The position numbers and the translations under genes are program-made. The notes under the pieces were generated by a model, which saw only the letters and a program-made list of their open reading frames with translations, was not told the origin of the DNA and ran no database searches. From contig JAMKCH010019773.1 in NCBI GenBank assembly GCA_023653785.1, positions 1-64,000 of the forward strand: 64,000 nt of DNA. The letters are read 5' to 3'. This DNA is from Ophioderma brevispina. Its lineage: Eukaryota; Echinodermata; Ophiuroidea; Amphilepidida; Ophiodermatidae. Positions 22,801 through 34,944 of the stretch are shown piece by piece; the first letter of the stretch is position 1, and every line of letters starts with the position of its first letter.

Positions 22801-23280
22801 ATTTCAGTTCCTACGACCCTACCTACATTTCTTTGGGACACCAAATTAAGTTCTCAGGCACCCAAGTTCTGAAATCGGGCGCACCAAATTCTACCTGAAA
22901 AAAATTAGAGCCGCTCCTACCGGCCGCATCGATTGCATTTAACTGTCATTCACAAAAGCCACCCCACCCCCCTTCCAGCGCCAAAGACCGCTCCGAATAT
23001 AGAATAAGGTTCCGGAAGGAACCAAACCCAAACCCCTCCAGAATAGCGAAAGCCGAGAGAACCGCGAAATTCTAGGTAAAGTCTGATCAGAGATTTCGAA
23101 ATATCATTTTTTTTTGCTTGCAATTAACGAAAAAAAAATAGTCACATAGATATAAAGATAGTAACCTAACCTAAAATGCACAATTCGAAAGTTGGATGAA
23201 CGGATTTTGTAATTTGATGCAGTAAACATTTATGTGTGTAGTTATTACGTCCCATACGGAAAGGGTATAACAAAAGTAGG
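19877..23280. other. Non-coding stretch, simple repeats only
   Basis: No gene or transposon protein was recognised. Simple tracts include G-runs at about 21117-21127, poly-A at about 21667-21684, poly-T near 22147-22157 and a C-run at about 22263-22276. Confidence 0.5.
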
Positions 23281-23465
23281 ATCTGGGATTTTATAACAAA
23301 GTTGTGATGTTCTATATGAAGGATTCAATTTAAGCTCTAGCCAATTTCACACAGTGATTAGTTATGGACAAGCATTATGTAATGCAACAAACACGATTTT
23401 TTGGAATATGAGGGCGCCCTCCTCAGGAAATCTCTTGAGTCGGCCTTAGAGCGCACACCAGTAAA
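23281..23465 (+). repeat. Interspersed repeat C, copy 1
   Basis: Similar in the same orientation to 59430-59590. Shared blocks include GGGATTTTATAACAAAGTTG, CAATTTCACACAGTGATTAG, TATGGACAAGCATTATGTAA and the GGGCGCCCTC-CTC-GGAAATCTCT-GAGTC series. It is non-coding. Family unknown; it is recorded because the second copy lies just outside the DIRS block. Confidence 0.6.
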
Positions 23466-24414
23466 TAACTGCCCCAGTGAAATACACGCAAATATACCTG
23501 TTTTGAAAGCGAGATTCGCACTCAAGCCGGCCAATATTTGGCATACAAGTAATTCCAAGGATTGAAATCGATGTGAATGTGAAACTTTAAAAATGTTCAA
23601 TGCATGGGGGGGTCTTCCGATTCGTCTTTCCGATACGAGACCAAAATAGCGACCGTGTCATTTTCCACCTGTTTTCCAGCCTGCAAACTCATTTACGCCA
23701 TTTTAATACACCGAGGGCCTAGCTCCGTGAAAAATCAAAATTTTAAATTCAATGGATATCCAATGTGTTAAAGTCGTAAATAAGAAACACATTGACACAT
23801 TGTACCTTTATTTGAAAAACTAATATGGCCACTACAGATCTTCACAAACTCGCCACGGGACCGTAAACATCTCAAATTAGCGTGGTTTTTACCGGAAGTA
23901 AAAACCATTCATGAAATGCGTGGGCTGATTTAGTGTTATGTGGGATATAAATCCCAAAGCTGTCGACTTAGTTTACATGTATACATGAATAGCGGTAATT
24001 GCAAAGCTTTTGAAATGTCACCTCAAAGAGGGTTAAAGTAATTCGTAGCCAGGTTCTCAGGTAAGCATGTTGGCGAGCCGAGTGCCTAAATTATTTCCAA
24101 CAAAAATCCTGGCTAAGGAAAAGAGCTTACTTTTGGAACAGAAGGTTCACAAAAGTGCACAAAAAATGACATAATATTAATCATGAAAAGAAAAGCATAA
24201 AAATTTATTTTTTTAACATGTTGAAAGATATTTTTTTTCCTAAATGTGGAATTAAAGAAGGACATCAAAATTAGGGGTTGGGATTTATCTTTTTATGTAA
24301 AATTACATATATAAGCCTACATTAGGCATTTACACTCGCCGTTAAGGTGGTATTAGATAATTTTTCAACCGGCGATGATTAAGATTTTGGCTTTTCTTTT
24401 CAAGATCATCTCCA

Positions 24415-24768
24415 CTAGCCACAAAAATTGTCAATCTGCGGAATTGAGCTATACACAACCTGTAGTACAAGGAAAGTAATAGGGATGGGCGTATGGGAAA
24501 AGAAAACATGGCGACTCCCAGTGTTGCAACATGTTACATTAGCACAGAACTTGCAATCGGGTACCACATTGCGTACACTGGGGTAGTGATGGCGTTCTCG
24601 CCTTTGGTTCAAGTTCTTCGGTTGCACTTCATACTCCACAGGTAGGAGGTAAATCTCTGATATTGGTATGATCAAAACCTGATCAATCAACTGAGCTGAG
24701 TGAGAGATGTCATGAATCATGAGGGGCTGTGGAATTCGGCACAGTCTACTGACTATTCCATTTCTCAT
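24415..24768 (-). CDS. Unidentified 117-codon open frame
   Basis: This is the longest open frame between 20 and 30 kb outside simple repeats. The product is not recognised. Visible features are a basic stretch NLNQRRERHHYP followed by a Cys-rich segment, PDCKFCANVTCCN (residues about 75-87), and a His a little further on. Cys/His-rich C-termini occur in piggyBac-type transposases, but the spacing does not fit well. It may be a transposon fragment, part of an exon or chance. No splice context or neighbouring gene helps. Confidence 0.2.
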   Translation of the reverse strand: MRNGIVSRLCRIPQPLMIHDISHSAQLIDQVLIIPISEIYLLPVEYEVQPKNLNQRRERHHYPSVRNVVPDCKFCANVTCCNTGSRHVFFSHTPIPITFLVLQVVYSSIPQIDNFCG

Positions 24769-27290
24769 AAGGCATTTAAAGCTGTTAGCGGAAATCAGGC
24801 ACCGACGCGTTTGGCGTCCTTACCTCATTAACGGTGTTGAAAATTGGCAGCAGGTGACGACAAGAATCCGTTAAGACAGCCGGCCATGCTATTGTCGAAA
24901 ATTCAAAGTAGTGTTCAACTTTCGATTATGTCATTTAAAGTTTGTTAGTATTATCATTAAAAACTGCTTTAATATGTAGGGTAAACATATTCTCCACAGA
25001 GAGACTTGCCACATGGTCGATCGCAGGTTTCTATTCAAAATCGGAGGGTTGAAAGTGACTCGGTTTCTGTGTCGAAGACGATGGCCGAAAAAGTACTGAG
25101 ACTTGCCATGAATCGCCAGTTTATTCTCGAAAGTTGAAAATTACGGTCCCCGAGTAAATGGATTCGAATGGGTTATTCCAATCAGGGTTCCCGCTTAGGT
25201 TTTTAACTTGAAGTCCACGAAGACCACAAAATTTCAAAATGTTCAGAAAGTATCTGGTCCAGTGGAATATTTTGTCCGGCACCGATTATTCTTCCAAAGG
25301 GGTGGTAACAAATTCAGTGCTTATCAGTCGGTTTCAAAGTGCTCAGGAATTTAGCGTGACATGTAATTTGGGATGATTTGTTGTGTATTGATTGTTTGTT
25401 CTGTTGTGCGAGTGCATTATGAAATGCACAAGGTAATAATATTAGCACTCATCTGCACTTTCTGATGAAATGAATACTGAAGAGCAAGATGAAATATCAA
25501 AGTAAGTACAATTATTTGAGCGATGGTTTAAATTAGGGTGGGGGAACAATTAGGGCAGAAGGCCTGATTTACCCACAGACCTTTAATTACCCGGGGTCTG
25601 AAGTCCAGTCATGGTAATCTGAATTCAAGTTTTTAAATTAATACAATCTGCTTACTACAGTCACATGGCCCAGAGTGTGTATTGGGTCCATCTCACTAGG
25701 CACCAGTTTTGGGGAAATTTGTATCAATAAGGTATGAACCCGTTAATATTCATTTTAACACTCGTTTAGTCACAAACATAAGATACTTAATTTTTAGCAC
25801 GATTCATGAAATGGTTTGTGGTCTTTTAAAATGAACAATTGTATCCTGAATAGTACTTACCTATGTTTTGTACAGTACAATAAAAGGATGTTGCAGGCAT
25901 TATGGGATAGTTTAAATCACCCGGCTACAGCTCAGAATGGACATATTGAGAACTAATTACCCCCATGACCCTTCAAACTTCAGAACTTTCTATCTAGCTG
26001 ACCCTCTCTACATTAATACATTTCCCTTTGGGAGGGTGTGTGAAAGGCGATTGCACTCAAAAAGACGTAATTTCACAAATGTAGGGCATTATATTATTGC
26101 CAAGTTTTTTAATCCAATAACTAATGCAAAAATTGTATTGCTAAAACTTGGGTTAAAATATCTGAAGATCCAACCTATTTTGTGCTGCATTTAGCGAAAT
26201 ATTGTATTTGAGGCTTGGAAACATGTTTTAGCCCTTTCAGAGGACCCCCCCCCCCCTTAGAATTTATGGCGTCCAAGTGGGACATATTTTATCACTCATC
26301 TAATTTATTGCGTCCAGTTGAAAATTCCTGTCCGTTATATAGACGCAAAATCCTGCTAAAGCGGAAACCCTGATTCCAATAGAGGTAACATTATGCTACC
26401 ATTATATGTTCAATGAATCTGCTTCAAAAAGCAATCCTAACTGGTCATCACAACAACGTTTTTTTTGTTGTCTTCCATGTCTATGTGCTGGTACCGTTGT
26501 TTAAATAAAATGGACGTCGGGTGCTTAACCTCGTGTGAAATTTCTGGCAACCTGATGTTCCACGGCCCAACGTCAGCCGCCCTTGGGGCGGAACGGGAAG
26601 TTTTGGTGCATGATCACGTGCTGGCACCAGTGATCACGATGTCGATTACGGCGGTCACGGAACGTGTCTAGTCTGTGTCACACAGTCTGCATGCTAAAGA
26701 TATGATCTAAATTAGTGCTGCGCGAGAGATTAAACGTCATCATCCGTCATAGCGAATGCATGAAATGAAACTAAACCTCATACTCCGGAAAACGAAGGGG
26801 TTCTAAGGAGATTTTTGCATCAAAGAGGGTCCGTTACTATGTTTGTTTTCAATATTTATCGTATTGGGTCTGAACCTATAAACCTAGCGGAAATTGAACG
26901 TTTTTGTCGGGTAATACTTCGTGCTCGCAAACACGGAAAAGTAAACACGCAATCGCTACGGGCCGCATCTCTTTTCCTCCAATGCATTTCGGTATTATTC
27001 CCGTCTTGAGAATTTTCAAACGCTGACGCCAATGTTTTTTTCAATTTTAGAAACATGATATACGTACTTACCGTACCGCCGTATATGTCGATTGAAACAA
27101 AATATACGTTCATCTGATATATTATCTATATCTAGCGATCAATATCATCAGATATTAGGCTACACTGATTTTCTAAAGCCGAAAGAAAAGGTTTAGTTGC
27201 CTCATTGGCGTGAACAGGTTGAACAGGGGTTGAACAAAGTCAGATGAGTTTTTTTATAGGCCTATAGGCTATTATAATCAATATAAAAAT
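24769..27290. other. Non-coding stretch, weak open frames
   Basis: No recognisable gene. Small open frames at 25937-26194, 26465-26671 and 26815-27009 have no family resemblance. The segment at about 26.5-26.7 kb is CpG-richer and could be a promoter or a transposon end; nothing decides this. A C-run lies at about 26246-26256. Confidence 0.45.
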
Positions 27291-27292
27291 GG

Positions 27293-27405
27293 TGTGTGTG
27301 TGTGTATGTGTGTATTTATATTGTAATGCGTGTGTGTGTATGTAATGTGTGTGTGTATGGTGTGTTATATGGTGTGTGTGTGTGTGTGAGGGTGTGTGTG
27401 TGTGT
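27293..27405. repeat. TG microsatellite
   Basis: About 110 bases of (TG)n interrupted by short AT-rich breaks and GTGTATG variants. No coding meaning. Confidence 0.9.
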
Positions 27406-29595
27406 AATTATAATAAATATAGTAGTAAACACTGTGTAAATGTTCTTACCCCATCAAAAACTGAGACCGGACTATTTTATAGAGGGCCGGACTCCCTCCC
27501 CACCACAACTGTCCAGTACTCTAATAAATTCGATAGAACTTCCGAAAAGAAACACTGCACTACGTCACAACTTTTACCCCACCCCTCTTTCAGACCCTGC
27601 CCTAGCCTAGACCCAGCCCTTTCACTGCGGTGGTAGCCCCGTGTACTTCTAGCTTTGGCTGCCGTTGGCTGCCAGAAAACCAGGACAATATATCAACCCA
27701 CCTTTGTTTCCACCTTATTTCCTTTGATTTTTGTGCTGTTGTATAAAATATTAACAATGTAGCTGTTATAGCTGATAAAAGTTACTGTTATAGCGAAGGA
27801 AAAATTGGGCGGACCCAATACGCCATTTTATTTTTTTATTCAACTATGCTTGGTGGTGGAACAAGGCAAGAGAAGAATCTTGATCACTCCCCGGCCCCCT
27901 CGCATTAATTGTTGGCGGAAGCGGGGAAATCATTTGGGGGAGAGGGGAGAGGGAAGATCAGATAATTCTTATTGCAGTATTCACTTGCTTGCGCAATTGA
28001 TAACATTTGCATTTACAGCTCCGCTGGTTCCTTGCGACTATGGGTCTCACACTGAAGCCATAAGCCGAAAACCTCAAGGACACAGGGCACCGAGTAAATA
28101 ATTTACAGCATACTGTTTTTGGTATTAGTTACCGCCAAAGCCCATGCAAGCCGTATGGAAAATTACCCCGAAAAATACACTCTGGCGTTGATTTCCCCAA
28201 GGAATCCATCGAATATAAACTGTCCTAGACCTTAATGAACATGTTCAGGCATTTTTAGTTTGTTGAGATAGTTAGTTAAGCAAGACCAAAAGCATCATAA
28301 TAAAATATTTCCTTTTCCCAAAATGGCGTCACGATAGCGTTGCCACGTGGGCGCTGGTGGGTAGTTGCTAGACACGTGGAACTTTTTTTAACACAATAGT
28401 AATGCACAACACTCCCGAAGTTCTATATTGTTTGCACAATGGAATTTGAAATCTCGGCGAGTCGAGAAAGATAGAAACATTATCTGCTCAAGTCCGGACA
28501 CCATTTTCGTTTTTTGTATCTGTTACAGCGGAAAATTGGCATTGTCCGGCCGATTTTAATGATACACTGGGAGAGAGAACGAGGCTTGTTACACATGGCA
28601 ACATCGATACACATTTGGACATGCAGAGTAGGTGAAAAAAATTATACGCGTGATGGCAACTCGCCTCCAAAAGGCAATGGGTAGGGGAGGTGGTAGCAAC
28701 ACTTCTGCTCCCTGTTTTTCTTACTGGCGGCAAGTTTGAATGGTAAGTAGAGGCTGCTTTTCAAATTCTTTTCTTTCAAAATCCTTCACTATTGCGAATA
28801 TGAGAGATGTGGTGACATGTTCTATAACAGGGATAGTAATATCTATCCAGGGAACACCAATTGGTTATTTTATGAAATTAATTTTGAAATTTGATTTATT
28901 CTATTAAAGGCATTCGTGCATCCACAGAATCGTCCCCCCGCCTCTTACATAACAAATGTTGAGGATTTTTTATCAATCTGAACCGTGCCTTACGTAGTAG
29001 TATTACATGTGTGCCCAATCGAAGTGCAAATTCAGTTGCATCAGTCAGAAATTACTTAATTGCAATTTTGTATTTTTCTGTCCGTAAACGGACAGAATTA
29101 CAGCACAGTAGCCTATGGGACGTGGGAAACAAGCAATTGCTCATAACACAAACGCAAGATCGGGATCAGCTCAAATTTTGAGATAAGCTTTTCTCAAGGA
29201 TTCTAGCGATCCAGGAATAAAAAAAACAGGAGCAGGAGGTGTTGAAATCACGAAGTGCACCTTTTTAAACCATTGAACCCTGCGCTTTGGACAGCTTTAA
29301 TCAAGTGTAAGACATTCCAGCTTTTGATGCGCACGGTGGGGATGATCAGTATTTCTGCACACATCCCTCAACATTAGTTTGCAATGGCATTGCAATTAAG
29401 GAGCAAACCAGACGCATTCTTTGATGTTTGATTGGAATGCTGAATGACGGGGGTTTTTTTTTTTTTTGTTACCAGGGACCCGCTCTAGTTTGCCAGAATG
29501 TGTATTTAAAAACGTTTTTGTTGTGTAGCAGCAGATTTACTGAATTCACAAAACAACTTAGCTCGTTCATGCAGCGTTGATCGTGTCCATAGTTT
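27406..29595. other. Intergenic or 5' region upstream of ELP2 exons
   Basis: No exon could be assigned. CpG-richer segments at about 28.33-28.46 and 28.5-28.75 kb, one containing AAAATGGCG, could be promoter or first-exon sequence of ELP2, whose 5' end must lie upstream of 31758. No translation there matches the ELP2 N-terminus, so this is only a possibility. Confidence 0.35.
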
Positions 29596-29599
29596 CCTA

Positions 29600-30685
29600 C
29601 AACGCTTACTGCGGATCCACAGATCGAATCTGTGGTTGAGTAATGTAATCCTCAACCACCGACGAAGGTAATTGGATTGCGCTGTGTCCGTGTTACAATA
29701 AAATACATCCTGATTTTACCTGGTTGATGGACCTATTTCCCTTCTTCAAAGTTAGCGTCATTTCTTACCAAGCCACATAAACACAATTGTTTTAAATTTC
29801 AAAAACATCACGAAGATTTCAAAAATGAAAGTTTCGAATTTAAAAAAAAAGAAAGTAAACTGGATCTTTACGAAAGACATTATCGGATTTGTTGATATAA
29901 AAACGCTTTTTTAACACAAAGGAACCCCGAGGTCATTTTAACATTTCCCTGCTATTTGGATATCATTGCGCTGTTAAACTTCAACACATTGGTGAAATAT
30001 TGAAGTGTTATCATCATAAAAGGCACGGTGAAATTGGAAATGGTTAAATGCCATCATATTTATTAATTTCAACTAAAAAAATGATTGTAAATAGATAAGA
30101 AAGAATTATCTTTGTATTCGTGTAGAGTTGATGAAGCAGCAGCATTTGGTTGATAGCCATGGAGTTAAACGAGGCTCACAGTTTATGCGCGGGTATCCCG
30201 ATACACCTTGGACATATCATGGTCAAACCCTGTAACGTGCGATCCGTCTGTTGGTAAAACTGAAACATGTGAAATTTCGGGGATATGTGCAATCACAAAA
30301 ACTGAATTAGTCTCCCTTGTGTAAAAGGAGTTTGACGATGACCTTTACGGAAACTGTCTATATTTTAATGTGAAATTGATATCAACATTGCCAGGTGTAC
30401 GATTGATGTTGGAAAATGGCAGTGAAAAATTTGGCGTTTATGGAGGATTGGAGTCACAAGTTGGTATGTGTAATGTAATTAGTTTCATGACCATGTTTAA
30501 CCATGCATTTGGGCATCTTTAATAAACGAAATGAATAACTAAATTTTGAAAAGGGTTTTTAGAGCACGATTAATTGTAAATAAGAAAAGTAAACACGGTC
30601 ACAGCGCAATCCAATTACTATCGTCTGTGGTTGAGGGATATATTACTCAACCACAGATCCGATCTGTGTACATAGCGGAAGTGTA
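29600..30685. mobile_element. Terminal-inverted-repeat element, about 1.1 kb
   Basis: Segments of about 85 bases at 29610-29695 and 30595-30675 are inverted copies. Both contain ATCTGTGGTTGAGTAAT, a CTCAACCAC stretch and TAATTGGATTGCGCTGTG. Each arm itself has a hairpin, CACAGATCGAATCTGTG on the left. The interior includes the partly open frame at about 30168-30522. No transposase is recognised, so this is most likely a non-autonomous DNA transposon, possibly carrying captured sequence. Confidence 0.7.
30168..30522 (+). pseudogene. Unidentified frame inside the inverted-repeat element
   Basis: A single frame stays open for about 117 codons except for one stop near 30324. It includes YTLDISWSNPVTCDPSVGKT and, after the stop, KEFDDDLYGNCLYFN and VRLMLENGSEKFGVYGG. 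Composition looks protein-like but no family is recognised. It lies wholly between the inverted arms at 29.6 and 30.68 kb, so it could be a captured gene fragment or a remnant of the element's own gene. A chance frame is not excluded. Confidence 0.25.
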
Positions 30686-31384
30686 TTGAAAAAAAACCGG
30701 GATGGGTTGCGCAGCGGATTCGATGCGGAATAAGCAAATCCGACTCAGTACAAAAACAAGCACTTATGACAAATCTTTACCATTTGATTAGTCTAATTTA
30801 ATGGTTAAAATCTGATGATTTCTTAAAGAGACGATGGCCACATTTGACAAATAGTGCGCCCTCAATATTTTCCACAGATATTTTTGCATGTTTTAAGGCT
30901 TTTATATACAAAAGCCCTCAACCGAGAAATAATGAACGACCAAATCCAGCTTACCTATGGGTAAACAGAAACAATTTTATGATAATTTTCGGCCGCCTGG
31001 CGGCGACGCGAAATTCAGAAGACGACGAAAGTGGCGTTGTTAACACAGAACACACGCCGCCGTATGCCTGTTCCCATGCTATGCACACTGTTTGATCGGT
31101 CTATACCTTTTGGTTTTAATATCGTGAGTACGAGGCAAAAATTTCAGTAATATGCACATTTGTTGATTAAAGTTAAGGAAAACTAAAAGTTGGCCTACAA
31201 ATACCTGTAGTCTTTATATTAATATCAGTCCTTATCTGTTTTGGGGTATGTGATTTTTTATGTGTAAAAATATCTTGTTCTTCCAATGGCTCTAGACTAT
31301 CATTTGCGAGCAAATGAAGACATTTCATATTTCGAAATGGGCAGTTTGCAGATTACCTTTAACCGTTTTTAAAAATAACCCAAT

Positions 31385-31515
31385 TTAAAGGTGCAACGAG
31401 AGGATTTGACATATCAGATGTCCCTTAAAAAATCGAAAGTGCTGAGTTTTGCCCCGATGCAAGAGTTCATCAAAATATCCCCAAGGGAAAGGATTAAGTG
31501 AGAAATGTTTCTTTG
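31385..31515 (+). repeat. Interspersed repeat D, copy 1
   Basis: Matches 40858-40985 in the same orientation: AAAGGTGCAACGAGAGGA, then a CAG-TGTCC block, AAAATCGAAAGTGCTGA and the TTTTGCC that follows, ending near TTTCTTTGG. It is non-coding. The second copy in an ELP2 intron is interrupted by the left DIRS end. Confidence 0.6.
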
Positions 31516-31757
31516 GTATCAAAAATTGGTTAAATTTCTGATTCGTATAGGAGCCAAATAAAAATACAGCCTCGTTTATATTGAAAATTAACTTTTAAGG
31601 GAATCAAATCGCCTTTTTCTATCTTTTAAGACATTCCTGTAGCCAAATACAAGAGTAAAAATGTATTTAGTGTCTAAATTATATGAAATTACTATTATGA
31701 CAAAATTTGGGGCCTCAAACTAGGAAATGATCAGATCCATTGTACTTGTTTTCTCAG

Positions 31758-31925
31758 GCAGGGACCAATGCTGGTATCAATCAGATGTTAAATGGACACC
31801 ACGGCCGGGTGAATTTGTGTACGATGGATCCAGTGCCCAACCAGCCCAGCATATTTCCAAGTACCGAGAACTTGTGTCGGGATCGTCGGAAAATACACTG
31901 ATCGTCTGGAGATTAAACTGCACAG
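31758..31925 (+). CDS. ELP2 exon (WD repeat near the N-terminus)
   Basis: ELP2 is a scaffold of two WD40 propellers in the Elongator Elp1-Elp2-Elp3 core, which modifies wobble uridines of tRNA. The exon starts after TTTTCTCAG and ends before GTAAAC. In frame 1 it reads GINQMLNGHHGRVN, then in a shifted frame CVRWIQCP, then in a third frame ELVSGSSENTLIVWRLNCT, which ends in the WD signature. Animal ELP2 has the same order (LNGH-x-x-RVN, then ELVSGSDN, then W). Two small indels therefore break the frame. It is the most upstream exon I can identify; the preceding 5' exon was not found. Confidence 0.8.
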
Positions 31926-32319
31926 GTAAACCTAAAACAGGCACTAATTCTTTTGTCTATTATTTTTTATTTCAACTTTTTTGGGGGGCAGAGAGCACCA
32001 TTAGTGACAAGCAATCAATTTTCCAAGGAGGCCCTGAAAGTACAAAGTAGTAAAAAAAACGATTAACATGCAAAGTAGCATACATAATTCAAAATGCAGA
32101 CAGAGTATATTTGGAAAATAAAAGTGAGAATACAAAGATATACTTTAAGAACGTACAAACAAAAAAAATATGTGCCTATTTTTAAGCTGAGATCGGACGC
32201 ATGATGTTAGCATAATATAGTTAAGGAAGGGTAATTAAGTTAAGAAAAAATGTAAAGATTTGATTGCTTTATATATGAAAAGCGCCAATTTAGGTTCTGT
32301 GTGGTTCAAACAAACAGTG

Positions 32320-32526
32320 ATTTGGTAAACTCGCCCTAGAACACAAACGATTACCACAGGATAACACACTGGCAATTTGTGCTAAATTGTTTTGGTAATT
32401 GGAGTTCAACAACATCAACCAATACGTCATCTGGTACTCTTATGGTACTGAGTTGTTGATGTGCACATCATTTGTGATACCTGTGGTAATGGGTAGAGTT
32501 ACCATCCTAGGGCGGTGGTAATTGGG
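32320..32526. mobile_element. Imperfect hairpin MITE in an ELP2 intron
   Basis: Inverted segments pair GGTAA-CTC-CCCTAG (left) with a CTAGGG-containing right end, ATTACCACAGG with its complement, and CAACAACATCAACC with GAGTTGTTGATGT. Arms are about 90 bases with moderate identity. Non-coding. Boundaries are approximate and no target duplication was seen. Confidence 0.5.
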
Positions 32527-33189
32527 TCAGTACGGTAATTGCTTGCAAAACAGTGAATGGTGTTTAGGGCTAATTGAGTACATAAAGTAAAAACTGAATA
32601 GAAAGGTGACACACCTGGACAAAACAAGGCATTGGATAGCATTAATATATGAGACTAGGCAGTCCCAGGTTGGTTTCGCAATCCAACAGGGGGGTTCGCA
32701 TGGCATCAACAATCAACCCCACATCCAGTAGTGCATGTCCATTACATGCAATGTTTAACCCAATTGACCTTGAATGACCCCTAATGAAAACAGACATACA
32801 TGCAATTACTGTTTTGGAAGCCCACTAATTAGAAGCGATTAGGGGATTATAACCATTTAGAAGGGAAACCCCCAAATTTGAACCGAGGGGAATATAATAG
32901 AACAAACGTTTGGAAGGCTCAATGGCAAACCCAAAATTTGGCCTGGGCTTTTGTGGATTACCGAGGCTTTGTGGGGCGCTATCCACAAACCAATCGAACT
33001 TGATCTGGCGCCGCCCCAAGCTACACACCACCACGAAGTTCGGACCGTACGACCCCGGCCATGAGAAAATAGCCCAGACCAGACAGACACACATGGCCTA
33101 TTATACTTATAGCTTTGATTATTGTCAGGTCAGTTCCCTTTGGACTCCGGTCAGGTTTTCTGTGAGGGCCTGCTACTAGTATCCTGGTA

Positions 33190-33545
33190 ACCAGGACTAC
33201 CTTTCCCAGGGCCAAGTTGTCAACGGCTAAACTGTCACCCCCATCAGATTTCTAAGGAAATCTGATGAGGAGGGTAGCTGGTTACCCTGGTAGAATGAAA
33301 AAGAAGATCTACCTACAAGGGCATCAGCTCTGGAGAGCTAATGGCGGCCATCCAGCACATGCTGCCTTGCGTGGTGGTCGTGGTTGCCCAAAGGCTAGGA
33401 CCACCGCCGAAAACTGTGGATTGACGTCAGGAAGGGCATCCGGTCAATTATCTTTTGCTCCAATAAATCCTCACACAGCAGTATTGCTGAGTGAGGTGTA
33501 TCCGGCCACCCTCGTTGATGGGGACAAAACCGGATTTAAACTTTG
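33190..33545 (+). repeat. Interspersed repeat B, copy 2
   Basis: The better-preserved copy of the family seen at 13898-14125, lying in an ELP2 intron. Conserved blocks include AAGAAGATCTACCTACAAGG, AGGAAGGGCATCCGGTCAAT, ATCCTCACACAGCAGTATTG and ACCGGATTTAAACTTTGGTA. The GGAAGGGCATCCGG phrase resembles 3' ends of widespread LINE or SINE families from memory; the exact family is not claimed. Upstream 33190-33277 has no counterpart in copy 1. Confidence 0.65.
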
Positions 33546-34267
33546 GTATAACTAACATTATGCAATCTCATTAACTTTTACTGCAGAGTACGTGTCATAT
33601 TGTTCACAGAATTTTAGTGTCAGCAGATCAAATAATACAAGCTAATCTACTGTGAAGATTTTGAAGTGAACTTATAAGATCAATAGTACAGTTTGACCAC
33701 ACAGGGCTACAGTAGTCAAATTGTGGCCTGACGTCAAAAAAGTAATGTTTGTCAAAGACTTGGTCTTGCCTTGTCTCTGCTTAAAGCGTTAAGCCATCGG
33801 TCGTGTGTACAGAGAGTCAGAACATCACAGCCAGTTTTACTTATAAGAGTAGGGTGAAAACCCAAGAATCTTCCCAATCCACCCCCAGCATCAAAGCAGG
33901 CCATGTTGGGAGCATCCGTATAATGGATAAACGTGGTCATTCATTGTAGCTTACTCATCAGCTGAATAAATCCTGACACCACCATAAGCCATTACCAAAG
34001 ACTTGTGGATACGCAAAGAAGAAGTCTGTGCTACATAAACGCAAATTATAAAGTCAATCCACACGCTATATTCTCTGAATATAGCGAGCGTACAAGCAGT
34101 AAACCACAAAATTCTAGTTTTTGTATTGTCAGACTGCAAGAGGGCACATAGGGATTGCTTTGGTAGTGTGTGTGTCTGTGTATCTGTCTGTGGTAAAAAT
34201 GCTGGCCCAAATGTTAATCCTAAAAATAATCACTTGCTGTTTCCACATACATACATTTTCATGGGAG

Positions 34268-34420
34268 TTTCCATAACCTGACCCGTCTGACACATTTTTT
34301 TCTGACACACATGAATTCGGAAACCCTTCATGGAATAAAGCACATGTTTATTCTGTTAAGGTTTCCGAATTCATAAGTGTGTCAGAAAAAAAGTATGTCA
34401 GGTGGGTCAGGTTACGGAAA
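34268..34420. mobile_element. Hairpin MITE, about 153 bp, in an ELP2 intron
   Basis: Arms of about 60 bases are inverted copies: TTTCCATAACCTGACCCGTC on the left and, in complement on the right, TTTCCGTAACCTGACCCACC. Each is followed by a TTTTTTTCTGACACAC block and GAATTCGGAAACC. The centre is about 35 bases. Non-coding. Confidence 0.8.
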
Positions 34421-34692
34421 AGTCCATTTTCATAGCACTTACAAGTAATGATCCTTGGGTAGAGCCCCACAAGTTACCACTCAAGAGTGGGGTCTAGAGA
34501 GGGTCATCTGGAGGTCATGACCCAAAAATGGTGATTGTCAAATTGCTGGTGTTTTCCCAATGTGTGGTTCTCATGGGAACTAGGTTACCGCATGTGACCT
34601 AGTGACCTCATGTGACCTTTGTCCCCAGCACATGTGTTCCATGAATGCTGTATTTACCAAATTTCCCAACCTCTCCTTTGACATCCTTGCAG

Positions 34693-34944
34693 GTAATCAA
34701 AACGGCCATTCTTAAAGGTCACACAGCAACAATTACAGCAGTTGACAATCTCTATGTCCCTGAATCAGATGGTACCACTGCATCAGACCCGAGGACATTA
34801 GTAGCATCAGTGTCGGCCGATTCTACTGTGAGGATATGGAAAAAGACCTTGTGGAGGAGGGGATTTTGTTGAGCAACAAGTGATTTCATGTGGGAAGTGG
34901 ATTTGCCATGGCGGTGGCGCTGAGTGTGATACCATCAACAACAG
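34693..34944 (+). CDS. ELP2 exon (WD repeats, N-terminal propeller)
   Basis: Begins after CCTTGCAG. The first 50 codons read cleanly as VIKTAILKGHTATITAVDNL and later VSADSTVRIWKK, a complete WD blade with GH near the start and IW at the end. The frame then shifts to GGGDFVEQQVISCG and again to GSGFAMAVALSVIPSTT, matching the ELP2 segment that precedes the VPI-containing blade. The end at ...AACAACAG before GTTGTA joins in phase to the next exon (ST-T-V-P). Two indels disrupt the frame. Confidence 0.85.

Noticed and set aside
27805..28101. 98-codon frame upstream of ELP2
   Set aside because: No match to the ELP2 N-terminus and no recognisable domain.
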